A DNA stretch of 64,000 bases, taken from the NCBI RefSeq assembly GCF_013377535.1, contig NZ_JABCJE010000008.1:62001-126000 (forward strand). Direction: 5' to 3'. Shown here in pieces: positions 54,278-63,386 of this stretch. The stretch comes from Donghicola mangrovi. Lineage in GTDB: Bacteria; Pseudomonadota; Alphaproteobacteria; Rhodobacterales; Rhodobacteraceae. The translations under genes and the position numbers were made by a program. How positions within the stretch are numbered: position 1 is the stretch's first letter; each line of letters begins with the position of its first letter. Under the pieces are notes generated by a model. That model was not told the origin of the DNA, searched no databases, and saw only the letters and a program-made list of their open reading frames with translations.

Positions 54278-54931
54278 TCAGAGCAACTGCAAATGCAGGT
54301 TTAGGGCGATGGCGATCAGGATCAGACCACCGGCCCACGCCATCCGCTCTCTCATCGCGGTTTGGCGGTTCAGAACCCGCGTCATGGTCCCGCCCATATA
54401 GGCAACCACCAGATCCGAGGGGATCGCCGTCAAGGGAACCAGCGCCCCCAGCACCAGCAGCTGGGTCGTCACGCTAGGCATGGCGGCTTGCGCGTCACCG
54501 GCAGTAATGAACGGGGGCAGGAACAGGGCAAAGAACAGGATGGTTTTGGGGTTCAGAACCTCGACAATGACGCCTTGCCAGATGATTGCGGCCAGCGACT
54601 TGTGGCCGACCTTTTCCACATCCAGCCTGACTTGGGACTCGGCCTTGGCACCGCGGATCATGTCGATCCCAAGCCACACCAGATAGGCCGACCCGACATA
54701 GCGCAAAGCCGTCACGATCCAGTCGGAATTCTGGAACACCGCCGCCAGCCCCAATGCCGACGCCACCGCCAGAATGATCCCGCCCAAGCACAGCCCCAAG
54801 GCCGACGCCAAGCCCGCCGCGCGGCTTTGGCCGACGGTGCGCGACAGGACATACAGCATCGACGGGCCCGGAGTTGCACTTAGCGCCAGCCCTGCCAGGG
54901 CCACAGCAATCATCGCATCCAAACTTGGCAT
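54278..54931 (-). CDS. LysE-family amino acid exporter
   Basis: A 217-residue inner-membrane protein with six hydrophobic segments. The N-terminal signature is ATPGPSMLYVLSRTVGQSRA (residues 19-38), typical of LysE/RhtB exporters, and GSAYLVWLGIDMIRGAKA follows near residue 78. Its ATG lies 2 bases from the stop of the oxygenase gene, so the two are one unit and the exporter may remove the oxygenase product or a related amino acid. Confidence 0.9.
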   Translation of the reverse strand: MPSLDAMIAVALAGLALSATPGPSMLYVLSRTVGQSRAAGLASALGLCLGGIILAVASALGLAAVFQNSDWIVTALRYVGSAYLVWLGIDMIRGAKAESQVRLDVEKVGHKSLAAIIWQGVIVEVLNPKTILFFALFLPPFITAGDAQAAMPSVTTQLLVLGALVPLTAIPSDLVVAYMGGTMTRVLNRQTAMRERMAWAGGLILIAIALNLHLQLL

Positions 54932-54933
54932 GG

Positions 54934-55995
54934 TTACGTTGAGCTCCTATTCATTCTTTTTTCAAAGGGGTTTTCAACGCTTTGGCCGCCCTCGGCGCTG
55001 CCCCCCTGACCTTGCTTTCTTAAATACGGGAAGTCGCGGATCAGCATCCGTTCCAGATGGTCCCCTGCCCTGAAGGGCTCGTACTGGGACTGTCCGTCCG
55101 CACCAAGAAGCTGCGGAAAGGGGCTGATCACTGTGCCATAATTGGCCGCGACGAAATATGGCATCGAAAACCGCTCGGGCATCAGGTTCAGCACCCGATG
55201 CGGGGTCGAGCGGAACAACCCGTTGGTCCACGCCTCCATCATATCGCCGATGTTCACGACATAGACGCGGTGATCGACAGGCACGTCGATCCAGCGGTCC
55301 TCGGCGGTCATGACCTGAAGGCCGGCGTTGCGCGTATGCAGAAGGGTCAGACACTCGTAATCGGTGTGAGCCCCCATGTTGACCGACTTGGTATCCACCT
55401 GATTGTTGCGGCGCACGTAGTGCAGAAGGCGCAGTTGCGAGATCGGTTTGGTCATCTGGCTGGTCATTGATCCCGGCGGCAGCCCTAGGTGCAGTTCCAG
55501 AACCGAGCTGATCAGGCGCCCCAGAGCGGAAATCTGTCCGTAATAATTGGCGACAGTCTCTTTGAAGCCGGGCACATCGGGCCAGACATTCGGCCCCAAC
55601 AGCCGGTTTCCCGCCAAGTAATCCGGATCGTCATGTGGCAGATCGACGCCCATATCAAAGGCCTCGTAGCTGCGGTTCACCTCGTCGGGGTAATCGCCCT
55701 TTTCGGTAAAGGGGACATAGCCGCGGTGGTTCGAACTAAGGCCGATGTAATATCGCCGCTTGTACTCGTCCGGCATCGAGAAGAAACGCTCGGCCTCTTG
55801 GTAGACCTGCTCGACCAGGCCCAGATCGATCCCGTGCCCGATAAGCCGAAAGAACCCGATCTCGCGCGCGGCCAAGCCGATTTCGTCGGCGATTTGCTGT
55901 AGCCTGCGCCGGTCCGCCGTCCTGATCCCGCTGATATCGATCAGCGGCAGGCCTTCGACGGTGCCTGACTGGCCCGCGTTCTGTTTCGCTATCAT
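54934..55995 (-). CDS. 2-oxoglutarate/Fe(II) oxygenase, isopenicillin-N-synthase-like
   Basis: A 353-residue non-heme iron oxygenase. It has the DIOX_N start LPLIDISGIRTADRRRLQQ, and the iron triad is visible as HTDYE (His and Asp, about residue 217) and STPHRVLN (His about residue 273), with the 2-oxoglutarate-binding Arg following it. The ATG at 55995 is chosen; a GTG 9 bases earlier is also possible. It hydroxylates or desaturates a small molecule; neighbouring LysE suggests an amino-acid-like compound, but this is inference. Confidence 0.88.
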   Translation of the reverse strand: MIAKQNAGQSGTVEGLPLIDISGIRTADRRRLQQIADEIGLAAREIGFFRLIGHGIDLGLVEQVYQEAERFFSMPDEYKRRYYIGLSSNHRGYVPFTEKGDYPDEVNRSYEAFDMGVDLPHDDPDYLAGNRLLGPNVWPDVPGFKETVANYYGQISALGRLISSVLELHLGLPPGSMTSQMTKPISQLRLLHYVRRNNQVDTKSVNMGAHTDYECLTLLHTRNAGLQVMTAEDRWIDVPVDHRVYVVNIGDMMEAWTNGLFRSTPHRVLNLMPERFSMPYFVAANYGTVISPFPQLLGADGQSQYEPFRAGDHLERMLIRDFPYLRKQGQGGSAEGGQSVENPFEKRMNRSST

Positions 55996-56037
55996 GGTTG
56001 CCACGGGTGACCGCCCTTTTCTTCTTTTAAACCGGGG

Positions 56038-57393
56038 TCACCACTGCGCCGTGTCGGTCACGGCGGGGAAATAGAGGTCAAAGGTCGAGCCATGCGAAAC
56101 CTCGCTGTGGACGGTCACGGTGCCGCCCGATTGGCGCATGACCCCCATCACCATCGACAAGCCCAGTCCGGTGCCCTCGCCCACGGTTTTGGTGGTAAAG
56201 AAGGGGTCGAAAATCTGAGTCAGATGCTCGGCCGCGATGCCGTTTCCGTGGTCGGTCACGCTCAGCCTGACATAGCGGCCCGGCGTCAGCTCTGCGGGGA
56301 AATGTTGCCCTTGGGAAAGGGTATGGAAGATGTTCTGGGTGGTGATGGTCAGGGTGCCATCTTCGGGCATTGCCTCGATCCCGTTCAGGGTTAGGGCCAG
56401 CAGCATGTTTTCCAGCGCCGCCGGATCGACCGAAATGGGCCAAAGGTCCCGCGCCAAGTTTTGTTGAACCTGCCGCGACAACAGGCGTTCGCTGTCCTGA
56501 CAAAAGTCGCTGACCGCCCCGTTCAGGTCCAGCGTTTCCGGCACGAGCCGCGTCCGCTGGGCAAAGGCCAGCATGTCACGGATCAGTTGCGCGCCCCGCT
56601 CGGACGCGGATCTGGCATCCTGCAGACTGTCCTGCGCGCCCACGTCGGGCGCATCAAGTTCCAGCAGTTCGATGTTCCCCGCAATAACGGTCAGCAAGTT
56701 GTTGAACTCATGGGCAAACCGGCCGGCCAGACGCCCGATGGCGTCCTGCTTGCGAGCCTCGAACAGTTTGGCCTCCAAGGCTTTGCGGTTCTTGGTTTCG
56801 CGGGTCAGCTGGGTGTGCGCGATCACCAGATCTTCGTACCGTCGCTGAGAACGCTCGGTCTCGGCCAGCAGTTCCAGCTTGGCGCTGGTCATCGCGGCCA
56901 CGGTGCTCAGGATTTCAAGCTCTGGCTCGCCAAAGGCGGCAAAATCGGGATGCTCGCTGTCGATCACACCGGCGATCCGGCCCGCGCAAATCAGGGGCAC
57001 GCAAATCTCGGAGCGGGCGGGTTCGGTGTCGGCAATATAGTCCACACCATTCAGCAGATCGTCCACGATGATGGGCTTGCGGCTTTGGGCCACCTGCCCC
57101 GTGATGCCGCGGCCAAAGGGGATGACCAGCGGATTGATGATATTGCGGCCATAGGGGTTCTTTTCGCCCCAAGCGGCAACTTGTGTCAGTTCGGATTGCG
57201 CTTCATTGGCCTGATAGATCACGCAGTCCACGAAACCCAGCTTACCCACCACGTTCTGCGCCACGTACCAGAACAGATCCTCGACACAGGGGATCGACAT
57301 AAGATCGACCGCGAACGTGTTGAGAGTCCGAAGCATTTGCGCTTCGCTGGCACGGTTTCTCTGGCAGAGGCGCGATGGCACAGGCTGGAGCAT
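56038..57393 (-). CDS. GAF-domain sensor histidine kinase
   Basis: A protein of about 451 residues without membrane helices. A GAF domain covers about residues 20-180 (IPFGRGITGQVAQSRKPIIV; VPLICAGRIAGVIDSEH). A short coiled coil leads to the H-box RFAHEFNNLLTVIAGNIELL (His about residue 229), then the ATP-binding domain with N-box LALTLNGIEAMPEDG, G1 DHGNGI, F-box DPFFTTK and G2 GTGLGLSMV. HEFNN-type kinases often carry a receiver domain, which is absent here, and no response regulator lies nearby. The start is uncertain: ATG 57393 is chosen, but the frame stays open upstream to 57501. Confidence 0.88.
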   Translation of the reverse strand: MLQPVPSRLCQRNRASEAQMLRTLNTFAVDLMSIPCVEDLFWYVAQNVVGKLGFVDCVIYQANEAQSELTQVAAWGEKNPYGRNIINPLVIPFGRGITGQVAQSRKPIIVDDLLNGVDYIADTEPARSEICVPLICAGRIAGVIDSEHPDFAAFGEPELEILSTVAAMTSAKLELLAETERSQRRYEDLVIAHTQLTRETKNRKALEAKLFEARKQDAIGRLAGRFAHEFNNLLTVIAGNIELLELDAPDVGAQDSLQDARSASERGAQLIRDMLAFAQRTRLVPETLDLNGAVSDFCQDSERLLSRQVQQNLARDLWPISVDPAALENMLLALTLNGIEAMPEDGTLTITTQNIFHTLSQGQHFPAELTPGRYVRLSVTDHGNGIAAEHLTQIFDPFFTTKTVGEGTGLGLSMVMGVMRQSGGTVTVHSEVSHGSTFDLYFPAVTDTAQW

Positions 57394-57806
57394 GACGTGT
57401 ATTCCCGAAAACTTGTTACTGAAGCCACCATATGGGCAATTTTCGTTTAGGTATATTTCTTTTACGCATTTCACGTCAGGGTTGCTTTGGCGCTTTCGCA
57501 TAGGGACAAAGACACAATTGCAGCCGATTGCTGTAATCTTTCGGGTGAAGCATCTGAGATCATTGCTCTTTCCTTTGTAGAAATGAGGGCAATGTGATGC
57601 TTGGGCCGGAAGTTCTGTCTGATCGGGCCCATTTGCTTTGCGAAGCGTTTTGCATTTTCCCTATTTTTTGGGGGTAAAGGGGTGGCATAGGCGGCCAAAG
57701 GTCGGCTCTGGTCCGCCAGCACCTTGCCGACGAACCGGTAGAAGGAAATCACTCGCAGCTTCGGCAAACTGGGGTAGGGTCTTGGCGACAGAGGTTGGGG
57801 ACAAAC
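57394..57806. other. 413-base non-coding region with an imperfect inverted repeat
   Basis: Between the divergent kinase and His-rich-protein genes. AAGCATC (57548-57554) pairs with GATGCTT (57596-57602), and CATTGC (57561-57566) with GCAATG (57589-57594), giving a bulged hairpin. The region is AT-richer than its surroundings and carries the two promoters. I see no supported gene in it. Confidence 0.5.
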
Positions 57807-58391
57807 ATGCAGATCAGAAGCTTTCTCATTGTGGCGATGGTGTTTGGCGCGGCGACAGCCATGGCCCAAACAAGCCACGTCGGGCATACCGAGGGCATGG
57901 ATCACGCCACGCACTCTGGACATATGGCGGCCACCGAGCCCGCGCTGACAGAGCCCGGTCAGGGCGCGTTCGCCGCGATTGCCGAGGTCGTGAAGGTGCT
58001 GGAAGCTGACCCTGAAACCGACTGGGCCCAAGTGGATTTGGCCGCGCTAAGGGCGCATCTGGTCGATATGGATCGCTTGGTAACCGGCACGCAGGTCGAA
58101 GAGACTGTTTTGCCCGATGGCATCCGGTCTTTTGCGACGGGGGATGCGGATACCATCGCGGCGCTTCTTCGGATGGTGCCCGCTCATGCCGCCGAACTGG
58201 CCAAAGATCCCCGCTGGAGCGTCCGCGCAACGGAACGGGAAGATGGCGTGGAGCTGGAGGTCACGAGCACCGATCCCGCCACAGTAGCGCGGATTCAGGG
58301 GTTGGGGTTCTTTGGGCTGATGGCCAGTCAGGACCATCACCGCGCGCACCATCTGATGATCGCGCGCGGCCAGAACGCCCACGCCCATTGA
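57807..58391 (+). CDS. Periplasmic His-rich protein of unknown function
   Basis: A 194-residue exported protein with a Sec signal (residues 1-21, ending AMA). Just after the signal comes a Met/His cluster SHVGHTEGMDHATHSGHM, and the C-terminus is again His-rich (DHHRAHHLMIARGQNAHAH); such ends often bind copper or other metals. The middle (residues 50-165) is a mixed alpha/beta region without a motif I recognise. ATG at 57807 follows GGGGACAAAC. A metal-handling role is a guess from composition. Confidence 0.7.
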   Translation: MQIRSFLIVAMVFGAATAMAQTSHVGHTEGMDHATHSGHMAATEPALTEPGQGAFAAIAEVVKVLEADPETDWAQVDLAALRAHLVDMDRLVTGTQVEETVLPDGIRSFATGDADTIAALLRMVPAHAAELAKDPRWSVRATEREDGVELEVTSTDPATVARIQGLGFFGLMASQDHHRAHHLMIARGQNAHAH

Positions 58392-58410
58392 ACCAGCATC
58401 GCAGACGGCG

Positions 58411-59850
58411 TTAACCACCCTTCAAGGCGGTTAGGTACGCGTCGGCAAAGTCTGTTTCGATCTCGACCCACATGGGCAGGTGGTCCGAAATCTGATGGGT
58501 CCGCCATTCGCGATAGTCGCCGTACTCGCGTTTGACGTCTTTCATCCGGCGGCGGAAGTAGGCCTCGTCCTCGCCCGCCGGATCATCATCGCCTTCGCGG
58601 AAAACGTGCTTGAACACGTCGAACACTCCGGCGTCCGAGACCGACAGATGCGTGTGCGGGCTGGTGGCCCCCTGCCCCATCCAGAACGCCATCTGATCGT
58701 AATACATGTCGCGTTTGACGTTCGTGCCTGCGGGAATTTCGCGGATCAAAGGCGGCACGACAAAGCCGTTATCCTCCAAGGCGGCCATCGTCCCATGCTC
58801 TCGGGACTTGATGTTAAAGTCGCCCAAAACCATGAAATAGCTATCGGAATCCGAGTTCCCCTCGGCGCTCGCCCGTTTGGCCAGCGATCGGGTCAGCGCC
58901 CGGATTTCCGCCGTGCGCCGCGCCATCTCGGGCGAGCCTTCGGCGTTTGACCCATAGAAGATGTGTACCGTGCACAGAGCCAGTTTCATCCAGTCCGATT
59001 GAAAGTACACGATGAACGGGGTGCGGGCGAACTGCTGCGAGCCAAGCTCGAGCATGTTGGACGGCCAGCGCAGGCGAACGGGCTCGGAAAATTTGCGGGT
59101 CTTACCGGACTTCAGATCAAGGCGCTTGTTCGCGATCCTGCCGTTAACCACGTCATAGGAGAACTCGTCCGCCGCCCCTTTGAAGGCCAGTTGGATCCCT
59201 TGGGGCAGGACAATCTTGGTGCCGGCGGGCAGATCGACCAAGGCCGCAGGGTCGATGTTGTACCCGCCATCCGCCCTTTTCTCGGACAGGATTTTTGCGG
59301 GCTGAGGCAGATCGGTGCCATCGGGAAGTTCGATCTCGATCCCGCCCGGAATGGCCAGATCGACGCTGTCGGGCAGGAACAGGCGGTCCCCGTCGGACAG
59401 GGTCACCTCGCCCGCAGTGCCTTGGAACTGGACGCGGGTGGAGTTGAACAGAAACACCATGCGTTCACCATGGGCGCTGGTGCTGGTGTCCGAGTCCGTC
59501 ATGACCGCTTTCCAAGCAGGGCCAAGGGTGCCGAGAAGCCGGTTGAACGCCTCTAGGTCAGCGCGCACTTCCTGTAGGGCGACCAGATCGAAGGCCGAAA
59601 TGACCTCGGCGATATAGTAAATGGCTTCGGGCAGTCGGTAACCATAACGCCCGCTGTCAAACTCTCGCAGGTTCCAAGTGGCGATCTGCAGGCGGCGTTT
59701 GTCCGGATCGGGCGCACGAGAGGGCAATCCCGGTTGGTTCGCTTGGCGCAAGGCATCCCGAAGGCGGATCAGATCGGTGACGGTGCGGGCTTTCCAGCGC
59801 TTGGTCGCCTCGTCATCACCTGCCAGAATTTCCAGACCGGAATAGAGCAT
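58411..59850 (-). CDS. Endonuclease/exonuclease/phosphatase-family protein with beta-repeat insert
   Basis: A 479-residue protein with no signal peptide. The phosphoesterase fold is split: the N-terminal half has QIATWNLREFDSGR (about residue 56) and LVALQEVRADLEAF with the metal Glu (about residue 92); the C-terminal half has CTVHIFYGSN, MVLGDFNIKS (about residue 350) and HQISDHLPMWVEIE (about residue 458). Between them (about residues 145-265) is an insert with repeated LPDGT/LPAGTKIVLPQGI-type units, a beta-rich block not usual for the family. Substrate unknown. Confidence 0.82.
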   Translation of the reverse strand: MLYSGLEILAGDDEATKRWKARTVTDLIRLRDALRQANQPGLPSRAPDPDKRRLQIATWNLREFDSGRYGYRLPEAIYYIAEVISAFDLVALQEVRADLEAFNRLLGTLGPAWKAVMTDSDTSTSAHGERMVFLFNSTRVQFQGTAGEVTLSDGDRLFLPDSVDLAIPGGIEIELPDGTDLPQPAKILSEKRADGGYNIDPAALVDLPAGTKIVLPQGIQLAFKGAADEFSYDVVNGRIANKRLDLKSGKTRKFSEPVRLRWPSNMLELGSQQFARTPFIVYFQSDWMKLALCTVHIFYGSNAEGSPEMARRTAEIRALTRSLAKRASAEGNSDSDSYFMVLGDFNIKSREHGTMAALEDNGFVVPPLIREIPAGTNVKRDMYYDQMAFWMGQGATSPHTHLSVSDAGVFDVFKHVFREGDDDPAGEDEAYFRRRMKDVKREYGDYREWRTHQISDHLPMWVEIETDFADAYLTALKGG

Positions 59851-59983
59851 CCTGCCCCCCAAATGTCATCGCGAGACCCTCGCATTTCGCCCCTACCGAT
59901 CGGGAGAGGCCGGGACATTTTGCGGCTGGATTGACCGGATGAGTAGTCCGGAATTTCGCCTTTTGGTTGCGATTGGCGGGCCT

Positions 59984-61537
59984 TTAGTGCCCGCCGCCTG
60001 CTCCGGCGCGGCTGCTTGGTGGGCGCATCGTCAGCGCCAAAAAGGCCAAGGCGGCAAACAGCCCGCCGATCACCAAGAACACATCTACAAAGGACATGAC
60101 CGCCGCCTGCTGGGTGACGCGGCCCACCATCTGCTTCAGCGCGCCGGTCTGGCCGTCGAACCCGCGCGAGGTGATGTTGGCGGCCAGCATGTCGAGCTGG
60201 CTCAACGCTTCGGGGTTCGACCACGACACGGCCTCGCTCAGCCGTGCGGCGTGAAGCGCCTGTCGGTCCGTCAGCATCTGGTTGATCATCGCCAGCCCGA
60301 CCGCGCCCCCCAAATTTCGGGTCAGGTTATAAAGGCCCGAGGCGTTCTTCATCTTCTGCGGAGGCAGCGTACCCAGCGCCAGATTGTTGATCGGGACCAT
60401 GCACATCATCAGAGCCACGCCGCGCAGGACTTGGGGCCAAAGCAGTTCATGAAAATCCCAGTCCGCCGTCAGGCCCGTCAGCATCCACGAAGAGATGCCA
60501 AAACCCAGAAATCCCGCCAGCAGCATCAGGCGCAAATCCAGCTTTGACGACAGGATACCGGCAATTGGCGCGGTCACGAACATCGCAAGACCCGAGACAA
60601 AAACCGTCTCGCCGATCATCAGACTGTCATAGCCTCGGATCTGACCCAGATAGACCGGATAGAGGTAGACCATCCCATAGAGCCCGATCCCCATGGTAAA
60701 GCTGAAGACCGAGCCAACGGCAAAGTTCACGTCCCCAAAGGCCGAGAAATCCACCACCGGATTTTTCCGCGTAAACGACCGCCAGAAGGTGGCGATCCCG
60801 CCAACCACCATGACGATGAACAGGATCGCGACGGCTTCGTCCTGGAACCAGTCGTTGCCCGGCCCTTCCTCGAGCACGAATTCCATCCCGCCAAGGAAAC
60901 CCGCAAGCGCCACAAGCCCCAGCCAGTCAAAGGTTTTGAACAGGCTCCAATCCGGCTCGTCGAAATCAACCAGCGTCAGGACGCCGATCGTCACCGCGAT
61001 GCCCGCGGGGACGTTCACCAAAAACAGCCAGTGCCAGCTCAGGGCGTGGCTCAGGTAACCGCCAACCGTCGGCCCAACCGTCGGCGCCAATGTGGCGACC
61101 AGACCGATAATGGGCGAGACAATGTTGCGCTTGTTGGGCGGGAAAATCGTGAAGGCTGCGGCAAAGACCGACGGGATCATGCCGCCACCGATAAAGCCCT
61201 GAACCGCGCGCCACAGGATCATCTCGTTGATGGTCGAGGAGGTCGCGCAGAGAAACGAGCTCAGCGTAAAGCCCGCCGCCGAAATGGCGAACAGATAGCG
61301 GGTCGACATCATCCGCCCCAAAAGGCCGGACAGCGGGATCATGATGACTTCGGCCACAAGGTACGCGGTCTGAACCCAGCTGATCTCGTCGGACGAGGCG
61401 CCAAGCCCCGCCTGAATTTCCGCCAAGGACGCAGACACGATCTGGATGTCCAGAATCGCCATAAACATCCCGAACACCATAAAGATGAAGGCCGCGACCC
61501 GGCGCGGCGTCAGCTCCGGCTCGGCGGCGGGGTTCAT
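59984..61537 (-). CDS. emrB: DHA2-family drug efflux pump (EmrB-like)
   Basis: A 517-residue inner-membrane protein with 14 predicted helices. The drug/proton antiporter signature is visible as DIQIVSASLAEIQAGLG near residue 30 and WVQTAYLVAEVIMIPLSGLL near residue 55; motif C appears in GLVATLAPTVGPTVGGYL near residue 145. The ATG overlaps the adaptor gene stop (ATGA). With EmrA it spans the envelope; an outer-membrane partner is not nearby. Expression is probably controlled by the divergent TetR protein. Confidence 0.93.
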   Translation of the reverse strand: MNPAAEPELTPRRVAAFIFMVFGMFMAILDIQIVSASLAEIQAGLGASSDEISWVQTAYLVAEVIMIPLSGLLGRMMSTRYLFAISAAGFTLSSFLCATSSTINEMILWRAVQGFIGGGMIPSVFAAAFTIFPPNKRNIVSPIIGLVATLAPTVGPTVGGYLSHALSWHWLFLVNVPAGIAVTIGVLTLVDFDEPDWSLFKTFDWLGLVALAGFLGGMEFVLEEGPGNDWFQDEAVAILFIVMVVGGIATFWRSFTRKNPVVDFSAFGDVNFAVGSVFSFTMGIGLYGMVYLYPVYLGQIRGYDSLMIGETVFVSGLAMFVTAPIAGILSSKLDLRLMLLAGFLGFGISSWMLTGLTADWDFHELLWPQVLRGVALMMCMVPINNLALGTLPPQKMKNASGLYNLTRNLGGAVGLAMINQMLTDRQALHAARLSEAVSWSNPEALSQLDMLAANITSRGFDGQTGALKQMVGRVTQQAAVMSFVDVFLVIGGLFAALAFLALTMRPPSSRAGAGGGH

Positions 61538-62622
61538 TTGCCGCTCTCGCCCGCGCCGGTGCGGGTGTCGATATCGACGACCGCCGACAGTCCCGCGCGC
61601 AGGCCGGTGATATGCTCGGGCAGAGAGATGCGCACGGGCACGCGCTGCACAATCTTGGTGAAGTTGCCGGTCGCGTTATCCGCCGGCAGCAGCGAGAAGA
61701 TCGAGCCTGTCGCCGGTGCGATTGAGGTCACGCGCCCCTCAATGACTTCGTCCTCTAGGGCGTCGATCTGAATGCGGACGCTCTGCCCCGGGGTCACCCC
61801 GTGCAACTGCGTTTCCTTGAGGTTGGCTTCGACATAGAGCCCCTGATCGGGGATCACCGCCGCAAGGCGTGCACCAACGCTGACAAGGTTGCCAAGTTCG
61901 GTCGCGATGTTGGCCACGGTCCCGTCAAAGGGCGCGCGCAGCACGGTGTGGTCTAGGTTCAGCTTTGCCTGACGCACGGCAAGTTCCAGTCCGGCGCGGG
62001 TCACTTCGCTCTCGGAACGCTGGGCTTTCAGGACCTCGATCTGGGCCTGCGCACCGCTGATTTCCGCCAGAACGGCAGCGCGATTGGCCTCGGCGGTTTT
62101 CATCGTGGCCTCGGCATCATCCAGATCGGCTTGGCTGGTCACCTTGCGATCCACCAGCGCCTGAACGCGTTTCAGGGTGATGCGGGCGGCATTCACCGTG
62201 GCATCGGCGGCGGCCAATTCGGCCTCGGTCTGGGTTAACGTGGCGCGGGCGGCCTCGATCTGTGCATCGATGCGGGCCAGTGTCCGTTCCAGCGTCGGGA
62301 GGGCCGTTTCTGCCTGCTCCAGCGCGATCCGGTAGTCGCCATCATCAAGGCGGACCAGCACATCGCCCTTGGACACATGTTGGTTGGCCACAACCGGCAC
62401 TTCGGACACGTAACCCTGTAGCTTAGACGCGACAATCGACAGGTCCGCTTGGACATAGGCGTCGTCGGTCGAGATCAGGAAACGCCCTTCGGTCCACCAA
62501 GCGTTCCCCTTCCAAGCGCCCGCGGCAATCGCGATCAGAAGAACGGTGCCAAGCACGAACTTCTTGCGGCTGCCTTTGGCGGCAGTTTCAGCAGGGAATT
62601 GATCGGCGGTGGCGGTGGACAT
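61534..62622 (-). CDS. emrA: HlyD-family membrane fusion protein (EmrA-like)
   Basis: A 362-residue periplasmic adaptor with one N-terminal membrane helix (about residues 23-40). The lipoyl halves are ISTDDAYVQADLSIVASKLQ (about residue 54) and LRAPFDGTVANIA (about residue 230), separated by a long coiled coil (about residues 95-205). GGAGAG precedes the ATG. The promoter carries a TetR-type palindrome 16 bases before the start. Confidence 0.92.
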   Translation of the reverse strand: MSTATADQFPAETAAKGSRKKFVLGTVLLIAIAAGAWKGNAWWTEGRFLISTDDAYVQADLSIVASKLQGYVSEVPVVANQHVSKGDVLVRLDDGDYRIALEQAETALPTLERTLARIDAQIEAARATLTQTEAELAAADATVNAARITLKRVQALVDRKVTSQADLDDAEATMKTAEANRAAVLAEISGAQAQIEVLKAQRSESEVTRAGLELAVRQAKLNLDHTVLRAPFDGTVANIATELGNLVSVGARLAAVIPDQGLYVEANLKETQLHGVTPGQSVRIQIDALEDEVIEGRVTSIAPATGSIFSLLPADNATGNFTKIVQRVPVRISLPEHITGLRAGLSAVVDIDTRTGAGESGK

Positions 62623-62637
62623 GGGGCTCTCCAGTTA

Positions 62638-62655
62638 TCGAACCGAGTGGTTCGA
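62638..62655. promoter_or_regulatory. TetR-type operator 1, near emrA start
   Basis: TCGAACCGAGTGGTTCGA: arms TCGAACC and GGTTCGA are perfectly inverted around a 4-base centre. It lies 16 bases upstream of the emrA ATG, where binding would block transcription or early elongation. Confidence 0.75.
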
Positions 62656-62694
62656 TTGCAAATAGAGCAGCGCCGGGTGTAAATCAAGACTTTA

Positions 62695-62712
62695 TCGAAC
62701 CGGTCGGTTCGA
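62695..62712. promoter_or_regulatory. TetR-type operator 2, near tetR start
   Basis: TCGAACCGGTCGGTTCGA has the same TCGAACC/GGTTCGA arms as operator 1. It lies 15 bases upstream of the regulator ATG; centre-to-centre distance between the two sites is 57 bases. It suggests autoregulation together with repression of emrAB. Confidence 0.75.
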
Positions 62713-62726
62713 TCTATGGTGCAGCC

Positions 62727-63386
62727 ATGACCGAGATTGACCAAGACACCCTTAGCACCGCCTCCGCCGCCCGCCGTCATGCGGCTGGCGAAAACCCCGA
62801 AAAGCGCCGCCAAATTCTGGACGGCGCCTATGAGGTCTTTTTCGAAAAGGGGTTCGACGCGGCCTCAATGAACGGCATATGCAAGGCGGCAGGCGTGTCC
62901 AAAGGCACGCTCTACGTCTATTTCCAGAACAAAGAAGACCTGTTTGTCGGGTTGGTCGAGGATCGGCTGACCGAATTCCACATTGGCCTGATGGCAGAAC
63001 TGGCGGCTGAATCGACGGTGTCGGGACGTCTGATGACCTATTCGCGAAACCTGATCCAGAAGATGGTCTCGCCCGAGGTGATCCAGCTGCACCGGATCGT
63101 CATCGCCATGGTCGAGCGCATGCCCGAAATGGGCGATCGTTTCTACAAGGTCGGCGCCGCCTATTTCCTGAGCCAGCTCACCGAATTCCTGCGCCGTGAG
63201 GCACAGGCCGGCACGTTGGTGATCAAAGATTTCGAAGTCGCCGCGCAGCAATTTGTCGACTTGTCGATGGCGACCCCTTGGCGAGAGCGCCTGTTCGGGC
63301 GGCGTCAGACCGCGCCCGATGCGGAAGAGATCGACCTGCTGGCGCGGCGTGCGATTGGGGCGTTTCTCACCATTTACGGTGTGTGA
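62727..63386 (+). CDS. TetR/AcrR-family repressor
   Basis: A 219-residue regulator. The N-terminal DNA-binding domain has the helix-turn-helix ASMNGICKAAGVSKGTLYVY (residues 47-66) after KRRQILDGAYEVFFEKGFD; the C-terminal helical domain binds the ligand, with a TetR_C-like pattern (IQLHRIVIAMVERMPEMG). It is divergent from emrAB and flanked by two matching operators, so it very likely represses the pump and itself until a toxic ligand appears. Confidence 0.93.
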   Translation: MTEIDQDTLSTASAARRHAAGENPEKRRQILDGAYEVFFEKGFDAASMNGICKAAGVSKGTLYVYFQNKEDLFVGLVEDRLTEFHIGLMAELAAESTVSGRLMTYSRNLIQKMVSPEVIQLHRIVIAMVERMPEMGDRFYKVGAAYFLSQLTEFLRREAQAGTLVIKDFEVAAQQFVDLSMATPWRERLFGRRQTAPDAEEIDLLARRAIGAFLTIYGV

